Assembly (NCBI GenBank): GCA_024734495.1
Contig: JALMQS010000161.1
Coordinates: forward strand, 2,675,531-2,739,530
Length of the DNA: 64,000 nt
Direction of reading: 5' to 3'
Source of the DNA: Forficula auricularia
Taxonomy: Eukaryota; Arthropoda; Insecta; Dermaptera; Forficulidae
Numbering within the stretch: the stretch's first letter is position 1; the number at the start of each line of letters is the position of its first letter. The position numbers and the translations under genes were made by a program. The notes below the pieces were generated by a model that was not told the origin of the DNA, searched no databases, and saw only the letters and a program-made list of their open reading frames with translations. Of the stretch, positions 9,693-19,840 are shown in pieces.

Positions 9693-10438
9693 TAATGTAT
9701 ATTGAATAAATACAGTTCTTTTATCAAAACACTGTCAAAATGTTTATTAAACTTTCAAACATTTCGGGAGAAATTCTCTCTATCATTAGAGATTTGAAAA
9801 AAGAGTTGTTTTAAAAAGGAATGATAAAGCAACGATCATGAATATGCTTGCATTAATAAAATACAGTTATGTATCATGTTTCAACTTTATGTTCTTTGAA
9901 AAAGATTTTCCTATTGCTAAGAATTCAACACATTTTGAAAAAGTCTTCAAATTTTCCTTCAATTTTTTTATTGCGTTCTTTTTTTCTATTATTGTTCTTG
10001 GAAAAAAAAAAAAAATATTTTGTAGTTATCCTCTAAATGTGATTTATCTTCGTGACTGAAAACCACGTCAATGCTAGAACCATGACGAATCAAACTTTTA
10101 AAGATCGTCCTGCAATCAAACAAGCTATTACTCTCGACTTTGTAATTATCAATAGCGCGCACATCTTCCTTCCTTGGTAATTATGTTTATGATGAAATTG
10201 TTATTATTACAGTAGTGATAAAAAAATGCACAATTACAATATTTGTAGGTTATTAAATGAAAAATAAAACTTTAAAATCAATGCGATAAAAAAGCCCATT
10301 TGTAATCAAAATTTTATTATGAACACAATTCGAAACTCAAATTCAATATGAACAAAGTCAGCGTGCATTGCTCGGTCATTATATTAGCACCTTGGATTTT
10401 CTGGTCATTCTTTTGACTTTAAGAATTTGCAATATGAG
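9693..10438. other. A+T-rich sequence containing the second duplicated module
   Basis: Apart from 10050-10165 nothing is recognised. The frame at 9838-10059 is F/K-rich and unlike any family. Confidence 0.4.
10050..10165 (+). repeat. Local duplicated module, copy 2
   Basis: Counterpart of 8879-9010 with more deletions. The shared core is TTGTAATTATCAATAGCGC. Confidence 0.6.
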
Positions 10439-10440
10439 TC

Positions 10441-10671
10441 CAGGAGCGTAGCCACGGAAGGGAGTCAGAACCCCCCCCCCCCCCCCTTCTAGGGCAGGGC
10501 TGATGGGATGAGTGTCGGCAACCTCAAACCGTTTCTTATTGCAAACTAACTCTAATTAAATATTTTTCATGTGTTTAATCAAGAATTATGTTCTTTTTTA
10601 ATTTCTTGAAGTAGGTACCTATTTGTTTTAATAAAAAAAATTCCCACTAAATATTTTGCTTTATGGATTGT

Positions 10672-10712
<41 letters not shown>

Positions 10713-10750
10713 CCCCCCCCCCCCATGAAGATTTTCTGGATACGCCACTG
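10441..10750. mobile_element. hAT-like MITE (CAGGRGCGTAGCCA termini), copy 2
   Basis: Homologous to 6081-6344, with ends CAGGAGCGTAGCCA and TACGCCACTG. Flanking octamers TATGAGTC and AATGAGTT agree at 6 of 8 positions, consistent with a decayed 8-bp duplication. It carries expanded C and G homopolymers where copy 1 has short ones. Confidence 0.7.
10672..10724 (+). repeat. G39-A-C13 homopolymer pair
   Basis: Thirty-nine consecutive Gs (10672-10710), one A, then 13 Cs. The homologous position in the other MITE copy (about 6300-6320) has only short G and C runs. This may be slippage expansion or an assembly artefact. Confidence 0.8.
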
Positions 10751-10951
10751 AATGAGTTTCGTGATATATCGTTAAAATTTGTTGAAAATGCAGCGAGTCT
10801 TAAAAAAGGTTTCGACTGCTCAGTTTCATAATCTATTCCTCCGCTCTATCTATTCAGTTTCTTAGCTCAAACCGTTCCAAAATTCTCTAAATTTGTGAAA
10901 GTCTTGAACATTTTTCTAATTCGAAATTACAAATTAAAATTAATAAAAATA

Positions 10952-11271
10952 TTTCATTGTTCGCATCCATAATCAAATATTTAAAAGGATCGTAGGGATT
11001 TGGTTCGGAATTTAAATCAAACGCAAAGTTTCTTAATTAAATGGGCCAAACGTTTCGTTACTGATTAGCGACTTCCTCAGTGGCTGAAATACTGAAAACA
11101 AGACAATTAAATTAATTATTTCATGTTTTTTACAGTAGTACAATAGTAGAGGTTAGGTTAATTTTTACCTCATTTTTAATTTTAATCAGGGACGAAACGT
11201 TTTGCCCATTTAATTAAGAAACTTTGCGTTTGATTCAAATTCTGGTCCAACTCCCTGGGATCCTTTTAAAT
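10952..11271. mobile_element. PLE-like element, family C
   Basis: Flanked by a 13-bp duplication ATTAATAAAAATA (10939-10951 and 11272-11284). A left tail of about 22-25 bp (from 10952) is followed by inverted arms, about 10974-11100 and 11180-11271, around a unique centre. The arms share GGGCCAAACGTTTCG-type sequence with family D, so C and D are related. Only the left arm keeps a full hammerhead-like core. Confidence 0.85.
11045..11084 (-). ncRNA. Hammerhead-like motif, family C left arm
   Basis: On the minus strand: GCCA, CTGAGGA, extra A, stem II GTCGCT-AATC-AGTAAC (one C-A mismatch), GAAAC, GTT, TGGC. Stem I GCCA/UGGC is complete. Confidence 0.6.
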
Positions 11272-11284
11272 ATTAATAAAAATA

Positions 11285-13289
11285 CAAGCCTATCAAACTT
11301 AGCAGAACATGTCCACTTAAAATTTTTAAATTCTTGTAAAATATTCGAATGGCCGTCAGTATAAATGGGAATAAAACGGCTTATGGTTTGCTGAACGCGA
11401 GTACAAACAACCGATTCTTTAACTAAAAAGTTGAAATTAGGTCGGCTCAACAGAGAACAGTCTGCTCTTCTTTCTATCTATCGTATATAAATGCCTCCTT
11501 TGAAACAGGATTGACAGAAAAAGCTGAATTTAATAGAATCAGCCACGTTTGAACTGAGTGAAAAAAAGAGATGTGACAGAAATGATCCAGGAGACGAGAA
11601 TGCTCAACGCGATAATCGGCTTCGAAAAATATTTTTTTTTCTGCCAAGGCTACCACGGTATGCACTTTACTAAGGATTATCATTTCAACGAGTTTCGGAT
11701 TTAATGAAAAGAATAATTGAAAAAAAAAAGAAAAATTATTGATCGCGCGTTAGTAGTAATACTATTACATGCCTTTATTTAACTTAGATACTTTGTTTCC
11801 TTTGGTAGAATCTAATGTACCTAATCTATTTTCGACCTACCCCTAACGAGCCTATATTCTTGAAATTTTTGCAATACATATTTGCGATTAATTGAAAATA
11901 AATTTTCAGAAATGGGTTGAAAAAATTGAAATTTTAGGTTCTTTGTCCGATCAGAACCAAATTTTACACAGTTAGATACTCTTTAGTATCCTGCAAAAAA
12001 GTATTGTTTTAAAAATTCTCTAAATTTTAAACTAATTAACGATTTGCTCTAGTGTAATATTATTTTACATTGAATAGCAATAAATATTTTCATTAAGGTC
12101 TTTATTTCTAAATAATATTAATTTTAGAAGAAATTATGTAATGCTAGTTGCTGCATTATAATAATCTAGTCTTGGAATGAATTTAAATGAGAATTTTTAT
12201 TTTATATCAATTAATATATTATTATTACAATGTTGCATAATTAGTATTTCCTATAAATATTTCGCCATTCTTTTCGTATTTTAATTGCTTCTTTTTTTTT
12301 TTTGTATCCAAAATTAGTGATTTCCTACCTTTAGGCATTGGCGGACCTACATTTTGAAAGCCAGGAACTTACCATACAAGTTATGTGGCTTCACTTTCTT
12401 ATAGTCTTTAAGCTAGTGGATCTAAAAATTCAAATATTTCATCCCGAAAATTTTATGTCAGATGAATTATTGAACCGATGCTCGACTTTTTGTGATCCTT
12501 TCGATGGATAAATATTTATCTTTACCATAATCTAGAAAATATATAGTAAATCCGCTAACTTTAGAAAATATCTTAGTAAGCTCTTTTCTGGTCCCATGAT
12601 CGTATTATCTTCCACTCACTCCTGAAGTTGTCGCTGGAGTTCTTGTGATATGCCTTTAAAAATATTTTACAAGATATATAAAAGAAACATCGTGAGGAAC
12701 TTAAGAAAAAATAAAAATTTTACCTTTAGTTTATTTTTTAAATTTTCTTTTAATTTAACATCATAATTATCATCATAAATTTTTAAACAAATACCCGGCC
12801 GATTTCCTTGAAATTTTGCAGATATTTATATTTTCGACGACAATACTACATTCTTTCAACTTTTAGTTGACTCCCTTATTTATTTTTGCACACTACGTCC
12901 CTCGAATTTTCACATTGTCACTCAATCCAAGATTTATAGGTATTTCTGAAAAGGCCTTAATCACTATAACTCAAATTGCTGCTCAAATGTTAAATAGCCT
13001 GCCCTCTCCCACTAGAAGTGCTTAGGACTTTAGAAGAGCGATAATCTATTTTAAAGAACCCATTTTTATCAATACTTCCGCCGCCCGACGGGCTTCGCTC
13101 GTCTAGCTAGCTCACTGAGTGAATGAAGAAATAATAAATACTATATTTATATCACGTGGAATTAACTTTCTACTATCTGTCGGAATCAAATGGATTGAAT
13201 ATTATTAACTTGACTAGGAATTGAGTCTGTCCTAGTATTTGTGTTGTCGAGTAGGAAAACTTGAGGCTTATTGTTGGGGATGCATCGAT
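11285..13289. other. A+T-rich sequence, nothing firmly recognised
   Basis: Frames at 11235-11450 and 11474-11683 (minus) match no family I know. Near 12338 a phrase GGCATTGGCGGACCTACATT resembles a hAT terminus, but no partner was found. A pyrimidine-rich, C-run-bearing patch follows at 13450-13500. Confidence 0.35.
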
Positions 13290-13430
13290 TTGATGGCACC
13301 GCAGGCATTTCTATGGTAATGTTTGTTTGTAATCGCGCAGGGATTAGAAGAGGGTTGAGAGCGCGTGTTAAACACCTGCTGCATTCGCATAAACACTCTC
13401 GGAATTTGTCTAGATGTTAACAAACAAGCT
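13290..13430. promoter_or_regulatory. Possible enhancer-like motif cluster
   Basis: Within 140 bp the sequence has forkhead-type words (TGTTTGTTT, GTTAACAAACAAG), an Otx/Bicoid-type GGGATTAG and an E-box-like CACCTG, in DNA less A+T-rich than its surroundings and without transposon signs. This is inference from motif content only. Confidence 0.2.
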
Positions 13431-13754
13431 CAATTGTCCCCGTAGGTACACTTCCCATCTTTTTTGCCCTCCCCCCCCCAACCTTTCCTCTTTCAAGCAC
13501 TCTCGTACTCTATCTCGTTGTAAAATATACTTTTTCAAGTATTTCAAACAATAATAATGTCTACTATTCTAAAGTTACGATTTATTTAATTATTTGTATT
13601 TTTACTTTTTTCTGTTCTTTCGCAATGGATTTTTCAAAACAGAGAGGGCTGATTAAATCTTACTAATTTTCTTTATGTACAGTCTTTTCCATTTGGGTTT
13701 TGTGTTCATTACTGTTCTTTTTCTTCTACGTCTTCCCAATTCTTTCTTTTTATC

Positions 13755-13840
13755 ATTTTTAGGGTTCCATTTAAAATGTAAATCAGTAGCTATTTGTGTG
13801 GCTACAATGTCTATATCTGTCTATCCGTCTGTCACAGCAT
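13755..13840 (+). repeat. Dispersed AGGGTTCC repeat (R4), copy 1
   Basis: Has TTTTTAGGGTTCCATTTAAAA followed by CTGTCTATCCGTCTGTC. The same order appears at 44092-44160. I recall similar text as an abundant repeat in arthropod genomes; its class is uncertain. Confidence 0.5.
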
Positions 13841-13845
13841 TGTTA

Positions 13846-14398
13846 TAATAATAATTCTTTATTAGCTATTTTAGCTATCTATCATACAATTAAACAAATA
13901 TATGTAATTTGTTTTTAAATAATACATTCAATTTTGAGATACAAAGATAAAGATAATTAATACATTCTAAAATTATAACAATTTATAATAAACATATAAA
14001 TGTATAACACACCACACATGACAATAAACAAATGAACACATGTACATAAATACTAATATTAATAATAACAAAAATTCAAATTAATCCTACATTAAAAAAC
14101 AAAAATCACAATTTTGATACTATGAGATAACGAATATAACAAAAATAACAATAATAATCTTTATTAGCCACAGCAGTTCGTAAACTAACTATGATAAAAA
14201 ATATTAGTTAGTAGTAGGTCGAATTTTATATGGGGTCAAAAATAAAAATACTTACTTTGAATGGTCGAAAGTTTGTTTTATATTAGAAATGTGTACAGTG
14301 GTATGCATTCAGTTTGAATCATTTATTAATTATTCAATAAATTTAGCATAATTATTATGAAATTTTATAGGATTTTTCGGTTTCGATTTTTGACCCGT
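13846..14398. other. A+T-rich sequence, nothing recognised
   Basis: Contains two TAATAAT(N)CTTTATTAGC-type words (about 13850 and 14150) that may belong to a decayed repeat. No gene signature. Confidence 0.35.
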
Positions 14399-14633
14399 AA
14401 GGGGCCGTCCATAAATTACGTCGTCACACAATAAGGGCGGGGGCATCTCAGATTTCTGACAAAATGTGACATCGGGAGGGGGTGTAGGGTCCGGGGATCT
14501 TTAAACTTGTAATGTCACAAAAGCCAAATTAAAAAATATAGGTTATAAAAGTGATAGAGCTCAATGAAAATGTGATACTGAGAAGGTCTTCAAATCTTGA
14601 AATTCGTGTGACCTAATTTATGGGCGGCCCCTT
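14399..14633. mobile_element. MITE with AAGGGGCCG termini, copy 1
   Basis: A 235-bp element with ends AAGGGGCCGTCCATAAATTA and its complement (TAATTTATGGGCGGCCCCTT). TA lies next to both ends. I recall this terminus style from many animal genomes; the superfamily is not certain. A second copy is at 15406-15655. Confidence 0.7.
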
Positions 14634-15098
14634 ATTCATGATTGAAAGAAATAATTTTATAAATTAATGGGTTTATTTAGTCACATAAAATAAATAAATA
14701 GAGTAATTTTAGTCAATGAAAATGATTTATTTGATAGATTTACTAAACAGTTTCGGTCACCACTGGTAGACAATCTTCAGTAGTAAATTTCGTTCAAGAT
14801 TTGGAATTTGTTACTCTGTATATGGGCTGATCCTCCAAGGCCGCGGACGGATACTACTGTAAGGGAAGCGGCTTAGGGCGGAGTCATTGGAGAGGCTGAA
14901 GCGAAGTTCTAGGAGGCGCATCGGATTGGAGGGAAACAGAAGTTAGACTGCTTGGGGGGGGGGCGCCCCCCCGAAGCCAAAGTCCAAAATATAATCACTT
15001 TAAAATACAAATATTTTAGCATGAGTACGGATTTTCTACGACTTTTAGTTCTCTAAAAAAAATCATGGTTGAAAATGATTTTTCTCCACCCTTCAAAC
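14634..15098. other. Unrecognised sequence with a G+C-rich island
   Basis: The part 14820-14990 is strikingly G+C-rich for this window (GGCCGCGGACGG, GGGCGCCCCCC). It could be the body of a LINE or SINE I do not recognise; no reading frame convinces. Confidence 0.35.
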
Positions 15099-15165
15099 AT
15101 TTTTCAAAACTTAATTAACAGGAATAGCAGGGAATTTGATAAAAATAAAAAACAGAGTTTTTATT

Positions 15166-15217
15166 GAATGGGCCAGACGTTTCGTCGATTAATTTCGACT
15201 TCCTCAGTGGCTCATTC
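15166..15217 (-). ncRNA. Hammerhead-like motif, family D left arm
   Basis: On the minus strand: stem I GAATGAGCCA pairs with TGGCCCATTC at 9 of 10 positions. Core is CTGAGGA, extra A, stem II GTCG-AAATTAAT-CGAC, GAAAC, with candidate cleavage after GTC. ACGT in stem III is self-complementary. It departs from the canonical fold only by the extra base before stem II. Confidence 0.7.
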
Positions 15218-15254
15218 TATCACTCTTTTGACAAAGTTGTTTTGACAAAGAGTG

Positions 15255-15310
15255 ATTGAATGACACTGAGGAGGTCGAAATTAATCGACGAAACGTCTGG
15301 CCCATTCAAT
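15255..15310 (+). ncRNA. Hammerhead-like motif, family D right arm
   Basis: CTGAGGA (15266-15272), extra G, GTCG (15274-15277), CGAC (15286-15289), GAAAC (15290-15294), GTC (15295-15297). Stem I has CA/UG next to the core, an internal loop, then ATTGAATG/CATTCAAT, eight pairs. Confidence 0.7.
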
Positions 15311-15405
15311 AAAAACTCTGTTTTTTATTTTTATCCAATTCCCTGCTATTCCTGTTAATTAATGCTTATTATGGATACGAGTGATCTACCGTTATTTTTC
15401 AAAAC

Positions 15406-15655
15406 GTTCATAAATTAAGGAGGGATGGGGCATTTCAGATTTATGACAAAATGTGGCAGGGGACCCGTGGATCTTAAAAATTGTAATCTCACAAAAGTCA
15501 AGTTAAAAAATTAATTTTTTTTTTCAATATATGTTTTAGATTTTAGGTTATTATTCACAATACAAGGGGGCTCAATGAAAATATGACAAAATATGACACA
15601 GGGGAGGGGGTCTAAAAATCTTGAAATTCGTGAGAGCTAATATATGGACGGCCCC
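15406..15655. mobile_element. MITE with AAGGGGCCG termini, copy 2
   Basis: Homologous to 14399-14633 through CAGATTTNTGACAAAATGTG and the right end GGACGGCCCCT. Its left terminus is missing or overwritten where PLE-like element D inserted. Confidence 0.65.
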
Positions 15656-16670
15656 TAATTTAACCAACGAAAATTGTTTCTGTTGAAACCAGCATTCCTT
15701 AACTGAATTAGCATATTCAAACCAGCATATTACATTGATCACTTATTAAGTTAAACAACATTATACCCATCAATCAAAATTTATTATCTCTACGATAGAT
15801 GGGGGGATGAGGCCTAATTACAACACCTAATTCAATTCCTCATTAAAAGAAGAAGGCTGATACATTCTCAGAATAAATTTGGCAATAGAGATTGAAATTC
15901 TCCTATCTAATTCGAGACAACCCTTATTTTTTCAAAACCTTGTTTGATAAACTTCTTTCCTAGAAATTACCTTTTTCTCAGGAAGACAATCATATATCTC
16001 GCATCTATATTCTTGCATCAAACTCATGAAGAAACACAATGTGTGCTGTTTAACTGACTCAGTTCAAATCGAGTTACTTGCTCTCATGTAAGTTAAATCT
16101 GAAACCTGAAATTTGCAACTCTCTATCACTCCAAGTATAACAATGGTGATTAGTAAATAGAATTATCTATAGCTAATTACAGTTGTTAGTCAATAATAAT
16201 CGAAAAACCTGTTCTAATCAAAATTTCCTCAGAAGTTACGTCATATCAGCTGTTGAGTATATAGTTAGCTGAAATGTTAATCAATTCAATAGCCGGTATA
16301 ATTGGAACAAATAAAAGCGAGATATGCCTTTAGTAAGCGTCTTCCATGATTTCGATTCCAGTGTTCTCTATATCTATATTCTCTCCGGGCAGCAGACTTG
16401 TATTTTCTATTCTATTTATCTCTTCCTCTGGACCTCTTAAGCCTTTAAATCCACAAACACCTTGTCCATTTCATAGTTTAATTCTCCTTTATTATTCTCT
16501 CTCTTGCTTCACGTTCTACAATAATACTTTCCATAACCAACAATAATCATTATCTAAACTCATAAAGAGAAATCAATGAGGCTGTTCTCTGCTTGATTCA
16601 AATAATCATATACATAAATATACCAAACATAAATATATTTATATATATATTATATATATAATTCGTTTGA
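15656..16670. other. Unique A+T-rich sequence, nothing recognised
   Basis: The frame at 16346-16546 is S/F/P-rich and not a known protein. No transposon termini seen. Confidence 0.4.
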
Positions 16671-16705
16671 GACCATAGTTTCGAATTTTTGACCTTCATC
16701 ATCAG
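16671..16705 (-). ncRNA. Hammerhead-like relic related to family A
   Basis: On the minus strand: CTGATGA, extra T, a short GAA...TTC stem, GAAAC, TATGGTC. It resembles the family A core but has a decayed stem II and no recognisable arms. Confidence 0.4.
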
Positions 16706-16954
16706 TTTTTTTAATTTGAAATATTTTATCTGTTATTTCTCATGAGGTCAATTACCCGATTCGATATATTATAAATAATTCGTTTTGTTGTTATAGGAAG
16801 CTAGCTACATAAACGATTTACTTATGGCGTATGTTTATGTTATTTATTTGCATCAAGAAAAGGACAACCTCATTCTAAGAAAATCACAAGAGGGATTTAT
16901 TAGCTCCGAGATAGAATGGATTATTTTTAATTATATGTGAGAAGGGTTGTTTTT

Positions 16955-17030
16955 TACCCCCTCAGGAATCGAACCCGAGTGTCAATAATAGCACTCCGGG
17001 CCATTTGGCTACCCTGAGAGGTACGAACCT
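16955..17030 (-). repeat. tRNA-like SINE head
   Basis: Read on the minus strand it has a B-box-like GGGTTCGATTCC after CACTC, and an A-box-like region AGGGTAGCCAAATGGCC. It does not fold into a complete cloverleaf by eye, so it is probably a SINE head or tRNA pseudogene. Confidence 0.5.
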
Positions 17031-17077
17031 TTCTGACATAATGTAAACGCGGTAAAAATTTAACTCAAAGATTTCTT

Positions 17078-17133
17078 ATGACAACGTCACAAGAAAATAC
17101 CATTCCATCAGTATTTTCTTATGACGTTGTCAC
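17078..17133. repeat. Short inverted repeat with ACGTCA words
   Basis: Arms of about 23 bp, ATGACAACGTCACAAGAAAA and its near-complement, are separated by about 11 nt. Both contain the CRE-like ACGTCA. It could be a MITE remnant or a hairpin. Confidence 0.5.
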
Positions 17134-17629
17134 GTTCAACTATCGTCAGTAAACCGACTTTACAGACAACCGATTTTTTCTTTTGAATAGTAGAATTGTT
17201 ATTAAATCTAATATTAACAAATTTAAAATCTTAAACGGGGAATTTAATTAAAAACTTAATTTATAATACATTTCCTCATAAAGTCTCTTTTAGGGAAATT
17301 GAAGAATGAGGCGTTTCTTCACTTTATATTAGAAAGTAAATGACATTTTAAGATAGACATCTACAAATATGTTGTCTTTTTTAGTTTAGATAAGTAAGAG
17401 CTTAATTTAATTTTCTCTATCCTTAAATAACTTCATTTTCTTTTCTATAATAAAAGATCGCCAACGGCCTTGGAATGTTTGAAAGCACTCAATCTGATAC
17501 ATACTTGTCGGAAATGGATAACATGTTGGGTTGTTAGTTCTGGGGTTAGCGACCAGCTGAGAATATTTGCTTATTACGACGAGCATCTTGTATCCTTGTA
17601 ATTTTATTTTATTTATTTGAGGTAAAAAT
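17134..17629. other. Unrecognised sequence
   Basis: Nothing firm. A weak tRNA-like phrase (TGTTGGGTTGTTAGTTCTGGGG) lies near 17523. Confidence 0.35.
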
Positions 17630-17639
17630 AAAATAATAC

Positions 17640-17818
17640 GAGGGTCGGGTTGGTCGAATGGATAAATGCCTTCTAATCAAGTTAGCCCGGGTTCAAGCCC
17701 GAGTCGCTGCAATCGACTTTAATCTGATCCCTACACTAATTTACACACACTTCCTCACACACATACACTGCAACTGAATGGCCATAATAAACTATAGTTT
17801 CCGAAGGCCATTAAAAAA
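17640..17818 (+). mobile_element. tRNA-derived SINE
   Basis: The tRNA-like head has an A-box-like TGGTCGAATGG and a B-box GGGTTCAAGCCC. It is followed by an unrelated C/A-rich body (CACACACTTCCTCACACACA) and an A-rich tail. AAAATAATAC occurs at 17630-17639 and 17819-17828, a 10-bp target-site duplication. The body resembles those of the SINEs at 36.1 and 40.6 kb. Confidence 0.8.
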
Positions 17819-17828
17819 AAAATAATAC

Positions 17829-18475
17829 CGACGAAAAATTAAAAAAAACAACACATAGGTATCTAAAGAAAAGAAAATTTAAATTTAAATTTAGGGAACT
17901 AAGAAAATATTATTTTTATTAAAGGCAAAAGAATAAGGTTTGAACCCGGGATCTTCTCTTCACATGTGCGCTAGGATATTTAATTGAAAATTTTCATTTT
18001 TGTTCAAAACCGAAGCATCTGCAAAGGATCTTATTATTTTTGACTAAGTGTCTTATGATTTTCGGCGTTTCATCAAATCTCGTGATTATTTTCAAAGATA
18101 CCATCTTTGATTCATTTTCAATTTTATCTTTTTTATTATACCTTACCATATGAAGTGTGAGTAAATATTCTATTGTCTTCAAGTTTTCCTTATGAAATTG
18201 TTGTTAGAGTTTCATTTTTCGTAACACAATAAGCGCCTCAGTATAAAAATGCTATTCACCTAAAAAATAATAAAAAAAAGTACTTATGTGCAGCCCTAAA
18301 CGATTTTGATTTATTTTTTAACAAAGTAAAATTGAGAAAAAATCTCATGGAAAAAAATCTAATATATTTCAAGATAATTAAATTTTTTCTGCTTAAAAAG
18401 TCGTGAATAATTCCAAGGGTTTAATCTTGTGATTTTTTCACTTTCACCGAATTTTTAAGTTAAATTTTTCGAAAC
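17829..18475. other. A+T-rich sequence with a tRNA-like fragment
   Basis: At 17936-17985 (minus strand) GATCCCGGGTTCAAACC is a B-box-like tRNA or SINE fragment. The rest is unrecognised; the frame at 17994-18182 is not a known protein. Confidence 0.4.
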
Positions 18476-18484
18476 ATTTTGTAC

Positions 18485-18767
18485 ATTAAGATTGGAGTAA
18501 TTTTTGGAGACGGGCTTACTGATAAGTGAAATTGAGTGGGTATTGATGAGACAGTCCAAAAAAAAGAGGACTACATTATAATTCTACTGAGAATGAAATA
18601 CAATATATTATTGTTACTGCCAATGAAAGAGGGGAATGTCGCAATGGATTTCCTTCACAGACTTTTCGAAACCCTGAAGATGGAGGGAATAGCCTCCGAA
18701 ACGTCTGTTTATGAATAAAAAGATAAATTATCTTCTTTTTTTGGACTGCCTCATCAATATCCACTCA
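18485..18767. mobile_element. PLE-like element, family E (copy E1)
   Basis: Flanked by a 9-bp duplication ATTTTGTAC (18476-18484 and 18768-18776). A left tail of about 45 bp (containing GGAGTAATTTTTGGAGACG) is followed by arms whose ends are ATTGAGTGGGTATTGATGAG and its near-complement. The centre holds one hammerhead-like motif. Related copies E2 and E3 share tail and arms. Confidence 0.85.
18670..18711 (+). ncRNA. Hammerhead-like motif, family E1
   Basis: CTGAAGA (18674-18680), extra T, stem II GGAGG-GAATAG-CCTCC, GAAAC (18698-18702), GTC (18703-18705). Stem I: GAAACC faces TGTTTA, giving four pairs after a C-U mismatch. In copies E2 and E3 the partner reads GGTTTA, which would pair fully with AAACC. 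Confidence 0.65.
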
Positions 18768-18776
18768 ATTTTGTAC

Positions 18777-19610
18777 GTTGGTTGTTTATTTTTTTACTTG
18801 TATTGTCTAATAGTTTTCTTTATCTATACGTGATATGTTCTTTCACTTTCGATGTCATTCGGAGCCATGTAAGGTGCCCATAAGAGCTGCGATTCTCTTT
18901 AAAAATAACACCATAAAAAAGGTCCACATGTCTTTATTTATTTTTTAGCTAAAAGGAAAGTGAATTTGAGGGTCAAATTCGTAGGTCAACTTTTTCTATA
19001 TTCCTTGTCGGCGATTGAGAAGTTGTCGAACTGCTATCCGAGTGGATTCCAGGTAGACACGTGTTACCACCGCGGAGAAAGTTACCGCTACACTTGACAT
19101 GCATTTCACCTTCGCTAACCCAGAAAAAGAGCAAAATAAACGACCACTACCTTTTCTGCCCAAGTTGACTGTTACGTCACTTTCTCTCTCTCTCTCTCTT
19201 CCTCTCATTTGCTGCTAGCTTTGCTATCTCTTCATTCACGTAATCTTCCTCTTTTGCTTTTTTTATTCTGGTACTTCTTCTTTCTAATGAATTCTTAATT
19301 CATCCAATGAAAGGGTTTCTCTTTCTCTAGACAAACCGGAAATTCATTTCGACACTCATTCTTATTAATTTAGCCACTTGGCTGATGGATATTTTCTTTT
19401 TTTTTTTTTTTATTTATTTGGAAGGATAATGATGTTTACTTTTTTAGAAAATTAATCGCATCTTATGATTTCTTAGGCAATTTGCCGCTGAAAGAGATTT
19501 TTGGAACGGTTAATCGACTTTTCTTTAAATCAGTTACTTTCTGTACGAGTATTGGTGAAAACCACTAAGTGGCTGACATATACATTTAAAAACCAGACTG
19601 TGATATATAT
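18777..19610. other. Unique sequence, partly G+C-richer
   Basis: The part 19000-19160 is less A+T-rich (ACACGTGTTACCACCGCGGAG) and is followed by a CT microsatellite at about 19179-19200. No gene or transposon ends. A regulatory role is possible but unsupported. Confidence 0.3.
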
Positions 19611-19614
19611 AATA

Positions 19615-19616
<2 letters not shown>

Positions 19617-19666
<50 letters not shown>
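19617..19666. repeat. (TA)n microsatellite
   Basis: About 25 uninterrupted TA units. The two overlapping reading frames that cross it are artefacts of the repeat. Confidence 0.95.
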
Positions 19667-19673
<7 letters not shown>

Positions 19674-19840
19674 GGTTTTGTCTGTACATTGCTCCAAATC
19701 ACGCCAAATTTTGGTTGCACACGTTTCAAGCAAAGTTATGAACGAAAACACCCTCAACAAAAAACCTGTCTATCTGTCTGTCTGTCTGTTTCAGTGGTTT
19801 CCGCGAAAAGTTGCTCACGATTCACGTAAAAACGGCTGAA

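Larger units (their letters stand above)
15111..15393. mobile_element. PLE-like palindromic element, family D
   Basis: Flanked by a 12-bp perfect duplication ATTTTTCAAAAC (15099-15110 and 15394-15405). The inverted arms (15111-15362) nearly meet around 15236. A 31-bp tail (15363-15393) lies on the right. It has the best-formed hammerhead-like structures in the window. The insertion lies at the left end of the second AAGGGGCCG MITE copy. Confidence 0.9.

Noticed and set aside
18996..19208. Frame beginning R-E-R-E-R-E
   Set aside because: Translation of a CT/GA microsatellite; no protein family.
19501..19839. Frames rich in Y-I repeats on both strands
   Set aside because: Products of the (TA)n microsatellite.
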